Part shown: positions 41,793-49,974 of the stretch, piece after piece
Numbering within the stretch: the first letter of the stretch is position 1
How the letters are laid out: each line of letters begins with the position of its first letter
DNA from: Streptomyces eurocidicus
GTDB taxonomy: Bacteria > Actinomycetota > Actinomycetes > Streptomycetales > Streptomycetaceae
Direction: 5' to 3'
DNA: 64,000 nt
NCBI RefSeq assembly: GCF_002891295.1
Contig: NZ_LGUI01000009.1
Span: 248,001 to 312,000, forward strand
Made by a program: the position numbers and the translations under genes
The notes under the pieces: model-generated
Told to the model about the DNA's origin: nothing
The model's input: only the letters and a program-made list of their open reading frames with translations
The model's database searches: none

Positions 41793-43414
41793 AGGACGGC
41801 GTGAACGGCGTGGCGCTCGCCGTCTTCATCTTCTTCTTCCTCGTCGTCACCGTGATGGGCTTCGTCGCCTCGAAGTGGCGCCGCGCCGAGAACGCGGACA
41901 GCCTCGACGAGTGGGGCCTCGGCGGCCGGTCCTTCGGGACGTGGGTGACCTGGTTCCTGCTGGGCGGCGACCTCTACACCGCGTACACCTTCGTCGCCGT
42001 CCCGGCGGCGATCTACACGGGCGGCGCGGCCGGCTTCTTCGCGGTGCCGTACACGATCCTCTGTTACCCGCTGGTGTTCACCTTCCTGCCCCGGCTGTGG
42101 TCGGTCTCGCACAAGCACGGCTACGTGACCTCCTCGGACTTCGTCCGCGGCCGCTTCGGGTCCAAGGGCCTGTCGCTGGCGCTCGCGCTCACCGGCATCC
42201 TCGCGACGATGCCGTACATCGCGCTCCAGCTGGTCGGCATCCAGGCGGTGCTGGACGTGCTCGGCGTGGGCGGCGGGTCGAACTGGTTTATGAAGGACCT
42301 GCCGCTGCTGATCGCGTTCGGCGTGCTCGCGGCGTACACCTACTCCTCGGGGCTGCGGGCCCCGGCGCTGATCGCGTTCGTCAAGGACGCGCTGATCTAT
42401 ATCGTGATCATCGTCGCGATCATCTACATCCCCATCAAGCTGGGCGGTTTCGACCATATCTTCGGCGCGGCGGGCGACGCCTTCGCCGTCAAGAACCCGG
42501 AGACGGGCAAGCCGCGCGGCTCCCTGGTGAGCGGACCGGACGCGCAGTGGGCGTACGCGACGCTCGCGCTGGGCTCCGCGATGGCGCTCTTCCTCTACCC
42601 CCACTCGGTGACGGCGGTTCTCTCCAGCAAAGGCCGCAACGTCATCCGCCGGAACACCACCATCCTGCCGCTGTACTCCCTGATGCTCGGACTGCTGGCG
42701 ATGCTCGGCTTCATGGCCATCGCCGCCGGGATCAAGGTCAAGAACAGCCAGCTCGCCATCCCGCAGCTGTTCGAGGACATGTTCCCGGACTGGTTCACGG
42801 GCGTGGCCTTCGCGGCCATCGGCATCGGCGCCCTGGTGCCGGCCGCGATCATGTCCATCGCCGCGGCGAACCTTTTCACTCGCAACATCTACAAGGACTT
42901 CATCAGGCCGGACGCCTCGCCCGAGCATGAGGCGAAGGTCTCCAAGCTCGCCTCCCTCCTGGTGAAGGTCGGCGCCCTGGTGTTCGTCCTGACCATGGAC
43001 AAGACGGTCGCGATCAATTTCCAGCTGCTGGGCGGCATCTGGATCCTGCAGACCGTGCCCGCCCTCGTGGGCGGCCTCTTCACCCGCTGGTTCCACCGCT
43101 GGGCGCTGCTCGGCGGCTGGGTGGCCGGCATGGCCTACGGCACCTGGCGGGCGTACGACACGCCGAGCGCCACCCAGGATCATTTCGGCAATACCAACCT
43201 GATCCCCCTTATCGGTGAAAAGGGCTATATCGGGCTGACCGCCTTCGTGCTCAATGTGATCGTGGTCATCGTCCTGACCTTCGCCCTCAAGACCCTCGGC
43301 GCGCCGGACGGCGTGGACGAGACCAAGGCCGCGGACTACACCGCGGACGCCGGCGACCCCGGCGTCCGGGAGGAGCTCCCGCCGGCCACGGCGGGTGCCC
43401 CGGGCGGCCACTAG
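41789..43414 (+). CDS. Solute:sodium symporter (SSS) family transporter, monocarboxylate type
   Basis: 541 residues from the GTG at 41789. About thirteen membrane helices; DEWGLGGRSFGTWVTWFLLG at the first core helix, YTAYTFVAVPAAIY, YVTSSDFVRGRFGSKGLSLA and FAAIGIGALVPAAIMSIAAA are SSS landmarks. The C-tail is acidic and Ala-rich. Together with DUF3311 it resembles MctP-like carriers for lactate, pyruvate or acetate; the substrate is not proven. A vegetative promoter lies upstream and a two-part hairpin downstream. Confidence 0.88.
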   Translation: MKDGVNGVALAVFIFFFLVVTVMGFVASKWRRAENADSLDEWGLGGRSFGTWVTWFLLGGDLYTAYTFVAVPAAIYTGGAAGFFAVPYTILCYPLVFTFLPRLWSVSHKHGYVTSSDFVRGRFGSKGLSLALALTGILATMPYIALQLVGIQAVLDVLGVGGGSNWFMKDLPLLIAFGVLAAYTYSSGLRAPALIAFVKDALIYIVIIVAIIYIPIKLGGFDHIFGAAGDAFAVKNPETGKPRGSLVSGPDAQWAYATLALGSAMALFLYPHSVTAVLSSKGRNVIRRNTTILPLYSLMLGLLAMLGFMAIAAGIKVKNSQLAIPQLFEDMFPDWFTGVAFAAIGIGALVPAAIMSIAAANLFTRNIYKDFIRPDASPEHEAKVSKLASLLVKVGALVFVLTMDKTVAINFQLLGGIWILQTVPALVGGLFTRWFHRWALLGGWVAGMAYGTWRAYDTPSATQDHFGNTNLIPLIGEKGYIGLTAFVLNVIVVIVLTFALKTLGAPDGVDETKAADYTADAGDPGVREELPPATAGAPGGH

Positions 43415-43473
43415 GAGCCCCCAGGAAGGCCCGCCCGGACCGACCCGGTCCGGCGCCCCCGGCCGAGGCCCGC

Positions 43474-43511
43474 AGGGCCGCCGCACCCCCTCGCAGGGGC
43501 ACGGCGGCCCT
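43474..43511 (+). terminator. Compound hairpin terminator of the symporter operon
   Basis: AGGGCCGCCG pairs with CGGCGGCCCT, and inside it CCCC with GGGG around CTCGCA. Perfect pairing in both stems. Confidence 0.78.
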
Positions 43512-43584
43512 CTCTCGTGCCCGGCGCCAAGCCCCGGAATCCCGGGCCCTGTTAGCACATTCCGACCCGCGCGATTACCGCGTG

Positions 43585-43631
43585 ACACAAGATGTGGTGG
43601 TGCGTGCGACGGCCAGCACTAGATGTATGCT
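43585..43631 (+). promoter_or_regulatory. Tandem NrdR boxes upstream of nrdAB
   Basis: ACACAAGATGTGGTGG (43585-43600) and GCACTAGATGTATGCT (43616-43631) are imperfect palindromes resembling ACACWATATWGTGT. Their starts are 31 bp apart, three helical turns, the spacing reported for paired NrdR sites before Streptomyces nrd operons. nrdR itself is not in the window. Confidence 0.75.
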
Positions 43632-43635
43632 CGTC

Positions 43636-43760
43636 CTCGCTGTCGTCGCAGGGGAATCCGGTGGAAATCCGGAACTGTCCCGCAACGGTGCATGTATGCC
43701 GTAATGACGCATGCAGGAGTCCGAGTACCTGCCGACAGCACGCCCACCGCCGAGCCCCCG
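43636..43760 (+). promoter_or_regulatory. Cobalamin (B12) riboswitch controlling nrdAB
   Basis: The conserved core elements are present in order: GGGGAATCCGGTGGAAATCC, GGAACTGTCCCGCAACGGTG and the B12 box AGGAGTCCGAGTACCTGCCG (43715-43734). In S. coelicolor a B12 riboswitch shuts off the class Ia reductase genes when cobalamin allows the class II enzyme to work. The boundaries are approximate. A likely expression platform lies downstream. Confidence 0.93.
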
Positions 43761-43822
43761 CTCGTCACCGGGCGTTTTGCATTCGTCCGGGCCTCGCGGG
43801 TTGGGTCGATGGACGCTACGAA

Positions 43823-43846
43823 CATGCCCTGGTGCTGTCAGGCATG
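43823..43846 (+). terminator. Probable expression-platform hairpin of the B12 riboswitch
   Basis: CATGCCCTG and CAGGCATG form a hairpin with one bulge. Its loop part GTGCTGTC (43832-43839) can instead pair with GACAGCAC (43734-43741) at the end of the B12 box, so two mutually exclusive folds are possible. The hairpin is 60 bp before nrdA. Confidence 0.5.
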
Positions 43847-43906
43847 CCCGTACGCGCCCGTCGCGCGCCACCCGCCCGGCCCCCTGCCGAGCGAGGGAGA
43901 GCCTCA

Positions 43907-46285
43907 GTGACCATCGCGCCCGCCGATCCGGTCTCAGCGTCCGTGGAAGCGACCGGCGGCCCCGGGACCGCGCTGCTGCGCACCCTGACCGACCTCACCG
44001 CCGATCTGCCCGCCACCGACCCCGGAAAGGTCGCCGCCGCCGCGCTGCGCGGCCGCCACCCGGGTTCGGACGAGGCCGAGCTGCGGTCCCTGGCCACCGA
44101 GGCCGCGGCCGGCCTGATCTCCGAGGAGCCCCAGTACTCCCGGCTCGCCGCCCGGCTGCTCACCCGCGCGATCGCCGACGAGGCCGCCGGGCAGGGCGCG
44201 ACGTCCTTCTCCGCCTCCGTCGAGGTGGGCCACCGCGAGGGCCTGATCGCCGACGAGACGGCCGCCTTCGTGCGCGCCCACGCCGCGCGCCTGGACGCCC
44301 TCGTCGAGCGGGCGCTGGCCGACGGCGCCGACGACCGCTTCGGCTACTTCGGCCTGCGCACCCTGCACAGCCGCTACCTGCTGCGCCACCCGATCACCCG
44401 GCAGGTCGTCGAGACCCCGCAGCACTTCCTGCTGCGCGTGGCCTGCGGCCTGGCCGAGGACCACTCGGAGCGCGCCCTGGACGACGTGGCCGAGCTGTAC
44501 GGGCTGACGAGCACGCTCTCGTACCTCCCCTCCTCCCCCACGCTCTTCAACTCCGGCACCCGCCACCCGCAGATGTCCTCCTGCTACCTGCTGGACTCGC
44601 CGCTGGACGAGCTGGACTCGATCTACGACCGCTACCACCAGGTGGCGCGGCTGTCGAAGCACGCCGGCGGCATCGGCCTGTCGTACTCGCGCATCCGCTC
44701 CCGCGGCTCGCTGATCCGCGGCACCAACGGCCACTCCAACGGCATCGTGCCGTTCCTGCGCACGCTCGACGCCTCCGTCGCCGCCGTCAACCAGGGCGGC
44801 CGGCGCAAGGGCGCGGCCTGTGTCTACCTGGAGACCTGGCACGCGGACATCGAGGAGTTCCTGGAGCTCCGCGACAACACCGGTGAGGAGGCCCGCCGCA
44901 CGCACAACCTCAACACCGCGCACTGGATCCCGGACGAGTTCATGCGCCGCGTCGAGGCCGACGCCGACTGGTCGCTGTTCTCCCCCGCCGACACGCCCGA
45001 GCTGGTCGACCTGTGGGGCGACGAGTTCGACGCCGCGTACCGCAAGGCCGAGGCCGACGGCAAGGCCGTCAAGACCATCCCGGCGCGCGTGCTGTACTCC
45101 CGGATGATGCGCACCCTCGCGCAGACCGGCAACGGCTGGATGACCTTCAAGGACGCGTCCAACCGCACCGCGAACCAGACGGCCGAGCCCGGCAAGGTCG
45201 TCCACTCCTCGAACCTCTGCACGGAGATCCTCGAGGTCACCGACGACGGCGAGACGGCCGTCTGCAACCTCGGCTCGGTCAACCTCGCCGCCCACCTGGG
45301 CACCGACGGCGAGATGGACTGGGAGAAGCTCGACCGTACGGTCCGTACGGCCGTGATGTTCCTCGACCGCGTCGTGGACATCAACTTCTACCCGACCGAG
45401 CAGGCCGGCAACTCCAACAGCCGCTGGCGCCCGGTGGGCCTGGGCCTCATGGGCCTCCAGGACGTCTTCTTCCGGCTGCGGATGCCCTTCGACTCGCCCC
45501 GGGCGAAGGAGCTGTCCACCCGGATCTCCGAGCGCATCATGCTCGCGGCGTACGAGGCGTCCGCCGACCTCGCCGAGCGGCACGGCCCGCACCCGGCCTG
45601 GGCCGCCACCCGCACCGCGCGCGGCGTGCTGCACCCGGACCACTACCCGAACGCCGAGCAGCGCTGGGCCGACCGCTGGGACGCCCTGCGCGCCCGGATC
45701 GCCCAGGTCGGCATGCGCAACTCGCTGCTGCTGGCCATCGCGCCGACGGCCACCATCGCCTCCATCGCGGGTGTGTACGAGTGCATCGAGCCGCAGGTCT
45801 CCAACCTCTTCAAGCGCGAGACCCTCAGCGGTGAGTTCCTCCAGGTCAACACCTACCTGGTGGAGGACCTGAAGGAGCTCGGCGTCTGGGACCGCACCAC
45901 GCGGGACGCGATGACCGACGCCAACGGCTCGATCCAGGACATGAACTGGATCCCGCAGGAGGTGCGCGACCTCTACCGCACCGCCTGGGAGATCCCGCAG
46001 CGCGCCCTGATCGACATGGCCGCGGCCCGTACGCCGTACCTGGACCAGAGCCAGTCGCTCAACCTCTTCATGGCCTCGCCCACCATCGGCAAGCTCAGCT
46101 CGATGTACGCGTACGCCTGGAAGCAGGGCATCAAGACGACGTACTACCTGCGCTCGCGCCCGGCGACGCGGATCGCCCGCTCGGCCTCCGCCGCCGCCAC
46201 CATCCCCGTACAGCAGGCCGTCCCGGACGCCGACGCCGTCGCCTGCTCCCTTGAGAACCCCGAGTCCTGCGAGGCATGCCAGTAA
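43907..46285 (+). CDS. nrdA: Ribonucleoside-diphosphate reductase alpha subunit (class Ia)
   Basis: 792 residues from the GTG at 43907 after GGGAGAGCCTCA. Landmarks: MSSCYLLDSP (redox Cys), SKHAGGIGLSYSRIRSRGS, NLCTEI (with radical-site Asn-Cys-Glu) and VCNLGSVNLA, the pair of late Tyr in KTTYYLRSRPA, and the C-terminal ESCEACQ that is reduced by thioredoxin. The N-terminal 100 residues lack the usual KRDG hairpin of the ATP-cone, so activity control by ATP/dATP may be lost. It reduces NDPs to dNDPs with NrdB. Confidence 0.95.
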   Translation: MTIAPADPVSASVEATGGPGTALLRTLTDLTADLPATDPGKVAAAALRGRHPGSDEAELRSLATEAAAGLISEEPQYSRLAARLLTRAIADEAAGQGATSFSASVEVGHREGLIADETAAFVRAHAARLDALVERALADGADDRFGYFGLRTLHSRYLLRHPITRQVVETPQHFLLRVACGLAEDHSERALDDVAELYGLTSTLSYLPSSPTLFNSGTRHPQMSSCYLLDSPLDELDSIYDRYHQVARLSKHAGGIGLSYSRIRSRGSLIRGTNGHSNGIVPFLRTLDASVAAVNQGGRRKGAACVYLETWHADIEEFLELRDNTGEEARRTHNLNTAHWIPDEFMRRVEADADWSLFSPADTPELVDLWGDEFDAAYRKAEADGKAVKTIPARVLYSRMMRTLAQTGNGWMTFKDASNRTANQTAEPGKVVHSSNLCTEILEVTDDGETAVCNLGSVNLAAHLGTDGEMDWEKLDRTVRTAVMFLDRVVDINFYPTEQAGNSNSRWRPVGLGLMGLQDVFFRLRMPFDSPRAKELSTRISERIMLAAYEASADLAERHGPHPAWAATRTARGVLHPDHYPNAEQRWADRWDALRARIAQVGMRNSLLLAIAPTATIASIAGVYECIEPQVSNLFKRETLSGEFLQVNTYLVEDLKELGVWDRTTRDAMTDANGSIQDMNWIPQEVRDLYRTAWEIPQRALIDMAAARTPYLDQSQSLNLFMASPTIGKLSSMYAYAWKQGIKTTYYLRSRPATRIARSASAAATIPVQQAVPDADAVACSLENPESCEACQ

Positions 46286-47298
46286 TGTCGTCCGAACAGA
46301 AGAACCTGCTCGACCCCGGGTTCGAGCTGACGCTGCGCCCCATGCGGTACCCGGACTTCTACGACCGCTACCGCGACGCGATCAAGAACACCTGGACCGT
46401 CGAGGAGGTCGACCTCCACTCGGACGTCGCCGACCTGGCCAAGCTGTCCCCGGGTGAGCAGCACATGATCGGCCGCCTCGTCGCGTTCTTCGCGACCGGC
46501 GACTCGATCGTGGCGAACAACCTCGTGCTGACGCTGTACAAGCACATCAACTCCCCCGAGGCGCGGCTGTACCTGTCGCGGCAGCTGTTCGAGGAGGCCG
46601 TGCACGTCCAGTTCTATCTGACGCTGCTCGACACCTACCTCCCCGACCCGGACGACCGCGCCGCCGCGTTCGACGCGGTCGAGAACATCCCCTCGATCCG
46701 CGAGAAGGCGCAGTTCTGCTTCAAGTGGATCAACGAGGTCGAGAAGCTTGAGCGCCTGGAGACGAAGGCCGACCGCCGTCGCTTCCTGCTCAACCTGATC
46801 TGCTTCGCGGCCTGCATCGAGGGCCTGTTCTTCTACGGCGCCTTCGCCTACGTGTACTGGTTCCGCAGCCGCGGCCTGCTGCACGGCCTGGCGACCGGCA
46901 CCAACTGGGTGTTCCGCGACGAGACCATGCACATGAACTTCGCGTTCGAGGTCGTGGACACCGTCCGCCAGGAGGAGCCCGAGCTCTTCGACGACGAGCT
47001 CCAGCAGCAGGTCACCGACATGCTGAAGGAGGCCGTCGAGGCCGAGCTCCAGTTCGGCCGTGACCTGTGCGGCGAGGGCCTGCCGGGCATGAACACCGAG
47101 TCCATGCGCGAGTACCTCCAGTGCGTCGCCGACCAGCGCCTCCAGCGTCTGGGCTTCGCGCCGGTCTATGGCTCGGAGAACCCTTTCTCCTTTATGGAGC
47201 TCCAGAACGTCCAGGAGCTGACCAACTTCTTCGAGCGCCGCGCGTCCGCGTACCAGGTGGCGGTCGAGGGTTCGGTGGGCTTCGACGAGGAGTTCTGA
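46285..47298 (+). CDS. nrdB: Ribonucleoside-diphosphate reductase beta subunit (class Ia)
   Basis: 337 residues from the ATG at 46285, which overlaps the nrdA stop (TAATG); an ATG at 46276 would add three. Iron ligands are seen in FFATGDSIVANN (Asp), FEEAVHVQFY (E-x-x-H), IEGLFFYGAFAYVY and RDETMHMNFAFE (E-x-x-H). A C-terminal acidic tail ends VGFDEEF and docks on NrdA. It holds the di-iron tyrosyl-radical site. A strong terminator follows. Confidence 0.95.
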   Translation: MSSEQKNLLDPGFELTLRPMRYPDFYDRYRDAIKNTWTVEEVDLHSDVADLAKLSPGEQHMIGRLVAFFATGDSIVANNLVLTLYKHINSPEARLYLSRQLFEEAVHVQFYLTLLDTYLPDPDDRAAAFDAVENIPSIREKAQFCFKWINEVEKLERLETKADRRRFLLNLICFAACIEGLFFYGAFAYVYWFRSRGLLHGLATGTNWVFRDETMHMNFAFEVVDTVRQEEPELFDDELQQQVTDMLKEAVEAELQFGRDLCGEGLPGMNTESMREYLQCVADQRLQRLGFAPVYGSENPFSFMELQNVQELTNFFERRASAYQVAVEGSVGFDEEF

Positions 47299-47324
47299 GC
47301 CGGCCCGCGGCCGACTCGCGAGAC

Positions 47325-47356
47325 CGAGGCCCGTCCCCTTCCGGGGACGGGCCTCG
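47325..47356 (+). terminator. Strong hairpin terminator of nrdAB
   Basis: CGAGGCCCGTCCCC and GGGGACGGGCCTCG, a perfect 14-bp stem with a TTCC loop, 27 bp past the stop. Confidence 0.85.
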
Positions 47357-47503
47357 GCCCGTTCCCGCCGCGACCGGTCCGGCCTCCCCGGCGCCCCGGG
47401 AGGTCATTCACCCGCTCTGCCCATCGGGCGGCGTCCCGTTCGACGCATAGATGAAGGGTGAGGGTCCGCCACGGGCCCGTGCGGAACGAACGGGAGGTGT
47501 GTC

Positions 47504-47932
47504 ATGTCGCGGTTCATGATGCTCGTGAAGGCGAGCGAGGACTCCGAGGCCGGTGTGATGCCGACCAAGGAGGAGATCGCCGAGATGGGGCGGTTCAACG
47601 AGCGGATGGCGGCCGCCGGGGTGATGCTGGCGGCCGAGGGGCTGCGGGAGTCCGCGGCGGGGGCCAGGGTGACCTTCTCGGGCGGCACGCCGGTGGTCAC
47701 CGAGGGGCCGTTCGCCGGGGCGCGGCAGCTGATCGCCGGCTTCTGGGTGATCCGGGCCGCGGACCTGGACGAGGCCCTGGAGTGGGCCCGGCAGGTGCCC
47801 TTCCAGGACGGGGAGGTCGAGGTCCGCCGGATCTTCGAGCTGGAGGACTTCCCCGCCGACGTCCTCCCGCCGGAGGAGGCCGCCCGTGAGGAGGCCCTGC
47901 GCGAGGAGCTCCGGAAACGGGCGGAGGGCTGA
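47504..47932 (+). CDS. YCII-domain (YciI/DGPF-like) protein
   Basis: 142 residues behind GGGAGGTGTGTC. The ferredoxin-like domain has FMMLVKASEDSEAGVMP, FNERMAAAGVMLAAEGL, TEGPFAGARQLIAGFWVI and VEVRRIFELEDF. A charged C-terminal helix follows. YCII proteins are small dimers with a conserved His/Asp pocket and often stand next to ECF sigma factors; none is here. Enzyme role unknown. It is convergent with def. Confidence 0.85.
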   Translation: MSRFMMLVKASEDSEAGVMPTKEEIAEMGRFNERMAAAGVMLAAEGLRESAAGARVTFSGGTPVVTEGPFAGARQLIAGFWVIRAADLDEALEWARQVPFQDGEVEVRRIFELEDFPADVLPPEEAAREEALREELRKRAEG

Positions 47933-47949
47933 CCCGCCCGCATGCGCGT

Positions 47950-47987
47950 GAGCGCGCGCTCGTACGGGGAGCGCGCGCTCGTACGGG
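47950..47987. repeat. Perfect 19-bp tandem duplication
   Basis: GAGCGCGCGCTCGTACGGG occurs twice without a gap, between the convergent YCII and def genes. Each unit holds the palindrome GAGCGCGCGCTC. Confidence 0.8.
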
Positions 47988-48011
47988 CCCTCGCCGGGCG
48001 GGCGGGGCCGG

Positions 48012-48641
48012 TCAGTCGTTGGCGACGACGGGGTAGCGGGGCGTGCCCTCGGCCATCTGCTTCAGGGCGTCCTTGCGGTCGCGCTTGGAGAGGCGGTCGA
48101 TGTAGAGCCGGCCGTAGAGGTGGTCGGTCTCGTGCTGGAGGCAGCGGGCGAAATAGCCGGTGCCCTCGACGCGGATCGGGTTGCCCTCGATGTCCTGGCC
48201 GCGCACGACGGCGTAGTCCGGGCGGGCCAGGGAGGCGTAGGCGGTCGGGACCGACAGGCAGCCCTCATTGGAGTCGTCCAGCAGGCGGTACTCGGCCGGC
48301 AGCTCCTCCAGGACGGGGTTGCAGACCGTGCCGACGTGGCGCACGCCCTCGTCGTCCATGCAGTCGTAGACGAAGACCTTCAGGTCGACACCGATCTGGT
48401 TGGCCGCGAGGCCCACGCCCTCGGCCGTGCGCTGGCTGGCGAACATGTCGTCGACGAGCCGGCCGAGCTCGTCGTCGAAGGAGGTGACGTCCTTGCACTC
48501 CCGGTGCAGGACCGGGTTGCCCACGACGGTGATCGGGCGGGACGTGCCGCGCTCGCGGTGCGCGAGCTCGCGCTCCTCGCAGTCCTCGGTGTCCACGGTG
48601 AACTCGTCGTTCACCGGCTGGTCGGTCTCGTGCTGCGCCAT
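48012..48641 (-). CDS. def: Peptide deformylase
   Basis: 209 residues from the ATG at 48641 (MAQHETDQP), with GAGAGG about 10 nt upstream. All three motifs are present: GVGLAANQIG, EGCLSVP and QHETDHLYG, giving the Cys, two His and Glu of the iron/zinc site. It removes the formyl group from new proteins. An N-terminal acidic extension of about 35 residues is unusual next to E. coli Def but common in actinobacteria. Confidence 0.95.
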   Translation of the reverse strand: MAQHETDQPVNDEFTVDTEDCEERELAHRERGTSRPITVVGNPVLHRECKDVTSFDDELGRLVDDMFASQRTAEGVGLAANQIGVDLKVFVYDCMDDEGVRHVGTVCNPVLEELPAEYRLLDDSNEGCLSVPTAYASLARPDYAVVRGQDIEGNPIRVEGTGYFARCLQHETDHLYGRLYIDRLSKRDRKDALKQMAEGTPRYPVVAND

Positions 48642-48711
48642 GTCCGCCGTTATGCCTCTCTCAAAACCCAAAAGGATGCCTATACAGGGTAAGGGGGACC
48701 GCCGCGGACCG

Positions 48712-49698
48712 TCAGCAGACCTCTTCGAGATCGCGCCACTCGCGGGTGTCGGGGCTGTCCGCGACCCAGCCGTCCAGCAGGCCGCGGACCAGCCCGGCGG
48801 GCGCCGCGATGCCGCACTCGCGCTCGGGCACCCAGAGCGAGCCGGAGCCGGCCGTGCGGTGGCCCAGCGGGCCGGGGTGGCCGGGCTCGCTGTGGTCGTG
48901 CGGGTCGAGGTGCTCGCCGTCGCCCTCGTCGCTGGGCATCCGGCTCTCGGAGCAGGTGCGGCACAGCAGCCGCACGGACGAGGACCAGTCCTCGGCGGCG
49001 AAGCCGGCGTCGGCCGCGAGCCGCTCCAGGGCGTCCCGGTCGGCCTCGGTCGCCGCCTCCAGCAGGACGACCCAGGTGGGGACGGGTGACGGAGCCCACA
49101 GCTCGATCTCGTCGAAGACCGGGTAGGACGGGCCGGCGGCCGTGACCCGCTCGCCGTGCGGGACGCCGTCGTGCAGCACGACCTCGCCCCAGCGGCGCCC
49201 GGAGGACGGCAGCGGGATGGAGAGCACCTCCATCCGCGCCGGGTCGAGCCGGCGGCCCCAGACGACCTCGGCCTCGCCCTCCGGGGAGAGCCTGACGGCC
49301 GCACTGCCCAGCTCCATGCCCACCGGCTCGCCGGCCGGGCCGCCCTCGCCGGGCACCCGCAGCCCGTACGCCTGCCAGGCGCGGCGGGCCAGCGGCCAGT
49401 CCTGGAGGGCGGTGGCGGCGATGCCGACGTTCCACCAGTCCGGGGCGCCGGCCTCGCGGTCCAGCAGGGCCACGGCGCGCAGCCCGGCGGCGCGGGCCTG
49501 CTCCCAGTCGTGCCGGAATTTGTGCAGCAGAGCGAGGTTGAACCACGACTCCGACAGCCATGGCTCCATGTCGGCCGCCCTGGTCAGCAGCGCGCCCGCG
49601 TCCTCGTACCGGCCGTCGCCGATCAAGGTGAAAGCGCGGTCGGTGGCCTGCCGCCACGAGGCGGAAGGCCGATGCCGTACCTTGCCGAAGATCCTCAC
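48712..49698 (-). CDS. TPR-repeat protein
   Basis: 328 residues from the GTG at 49698 (VRIFGKVRH); the frame is open further upstream. The N-terminal 100 residues are TPR-like helices (DRAFTLIGDGRYEDAGALLT, SESWFNLALLHKFRHDWEQA, DWWNVGIAATALQDWPLARR). A beta-rich domain and a C-terminal part with a CRTC pair and His/Asp-rich segment, possibly metal-binding, follow. No signal peptide. Probably a scaffold or regulatory protein; function not known. Confidence 0.75.
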   Translation of the reverse strand: MRIFGKVRHRPSASWRQATDRAFTLIGDGRYEDAGALLTRAADMEPWLSESWFNLALLHKFRHDWEQARAAGLRAVALLDREAGAPDWWNVGIAATALQDWPLARRAWQAYGLRVPGEGGPAGEPVGMELGSAAVRLSPEGEAEVVWGRRLDPARMEVLSIPLPSSGRRWGEVVLHDGVPHGERVTAAGPSYPVFDEIELWAPSPVPTWVVLLEAATEADRDALERLAADAGFAAEDWSSSVRLLCRTCSESRMPSDEGDGEHLDPHDHSEPGHPGPLGHRTAGSGSLWVPERECGIAAPAGLVRGLLDGWVADSPDTREWRDLEEVC

Positions 49699-49974
49699 GA
49701 TTCCCGCCTGCCGGTTTCTGCGTGCGACCACGCCGGATGTCCCAGGTGACGGCCGCCGTCCTCCCTGACGGACAACCTGCCACATCTCACTCGCTCCGGG
49801 AAGCTGCGCCTACCGTTCCTCCTTGCCGACGGTCGCGCGCCCGACACCCCCCGAAGACCGCGTTCTGCGTTCTGCATGCCGTTTTCTTCGTGCTCTTCGC
49901 ATCCAACCATGCCCCTTTGGACGCCCGCTCATTACCCGTGGGTTCAGCCCCCTACTCCGGTTTTGCCCGGACTC

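Noticed and set aside
28178..43414. Integrative element or genomic island with defined ends
   Set aside because: The region is accessory in content, but there is no integrase, relaxase, tRNA or direct-repeat attachment site that would set boundaries.
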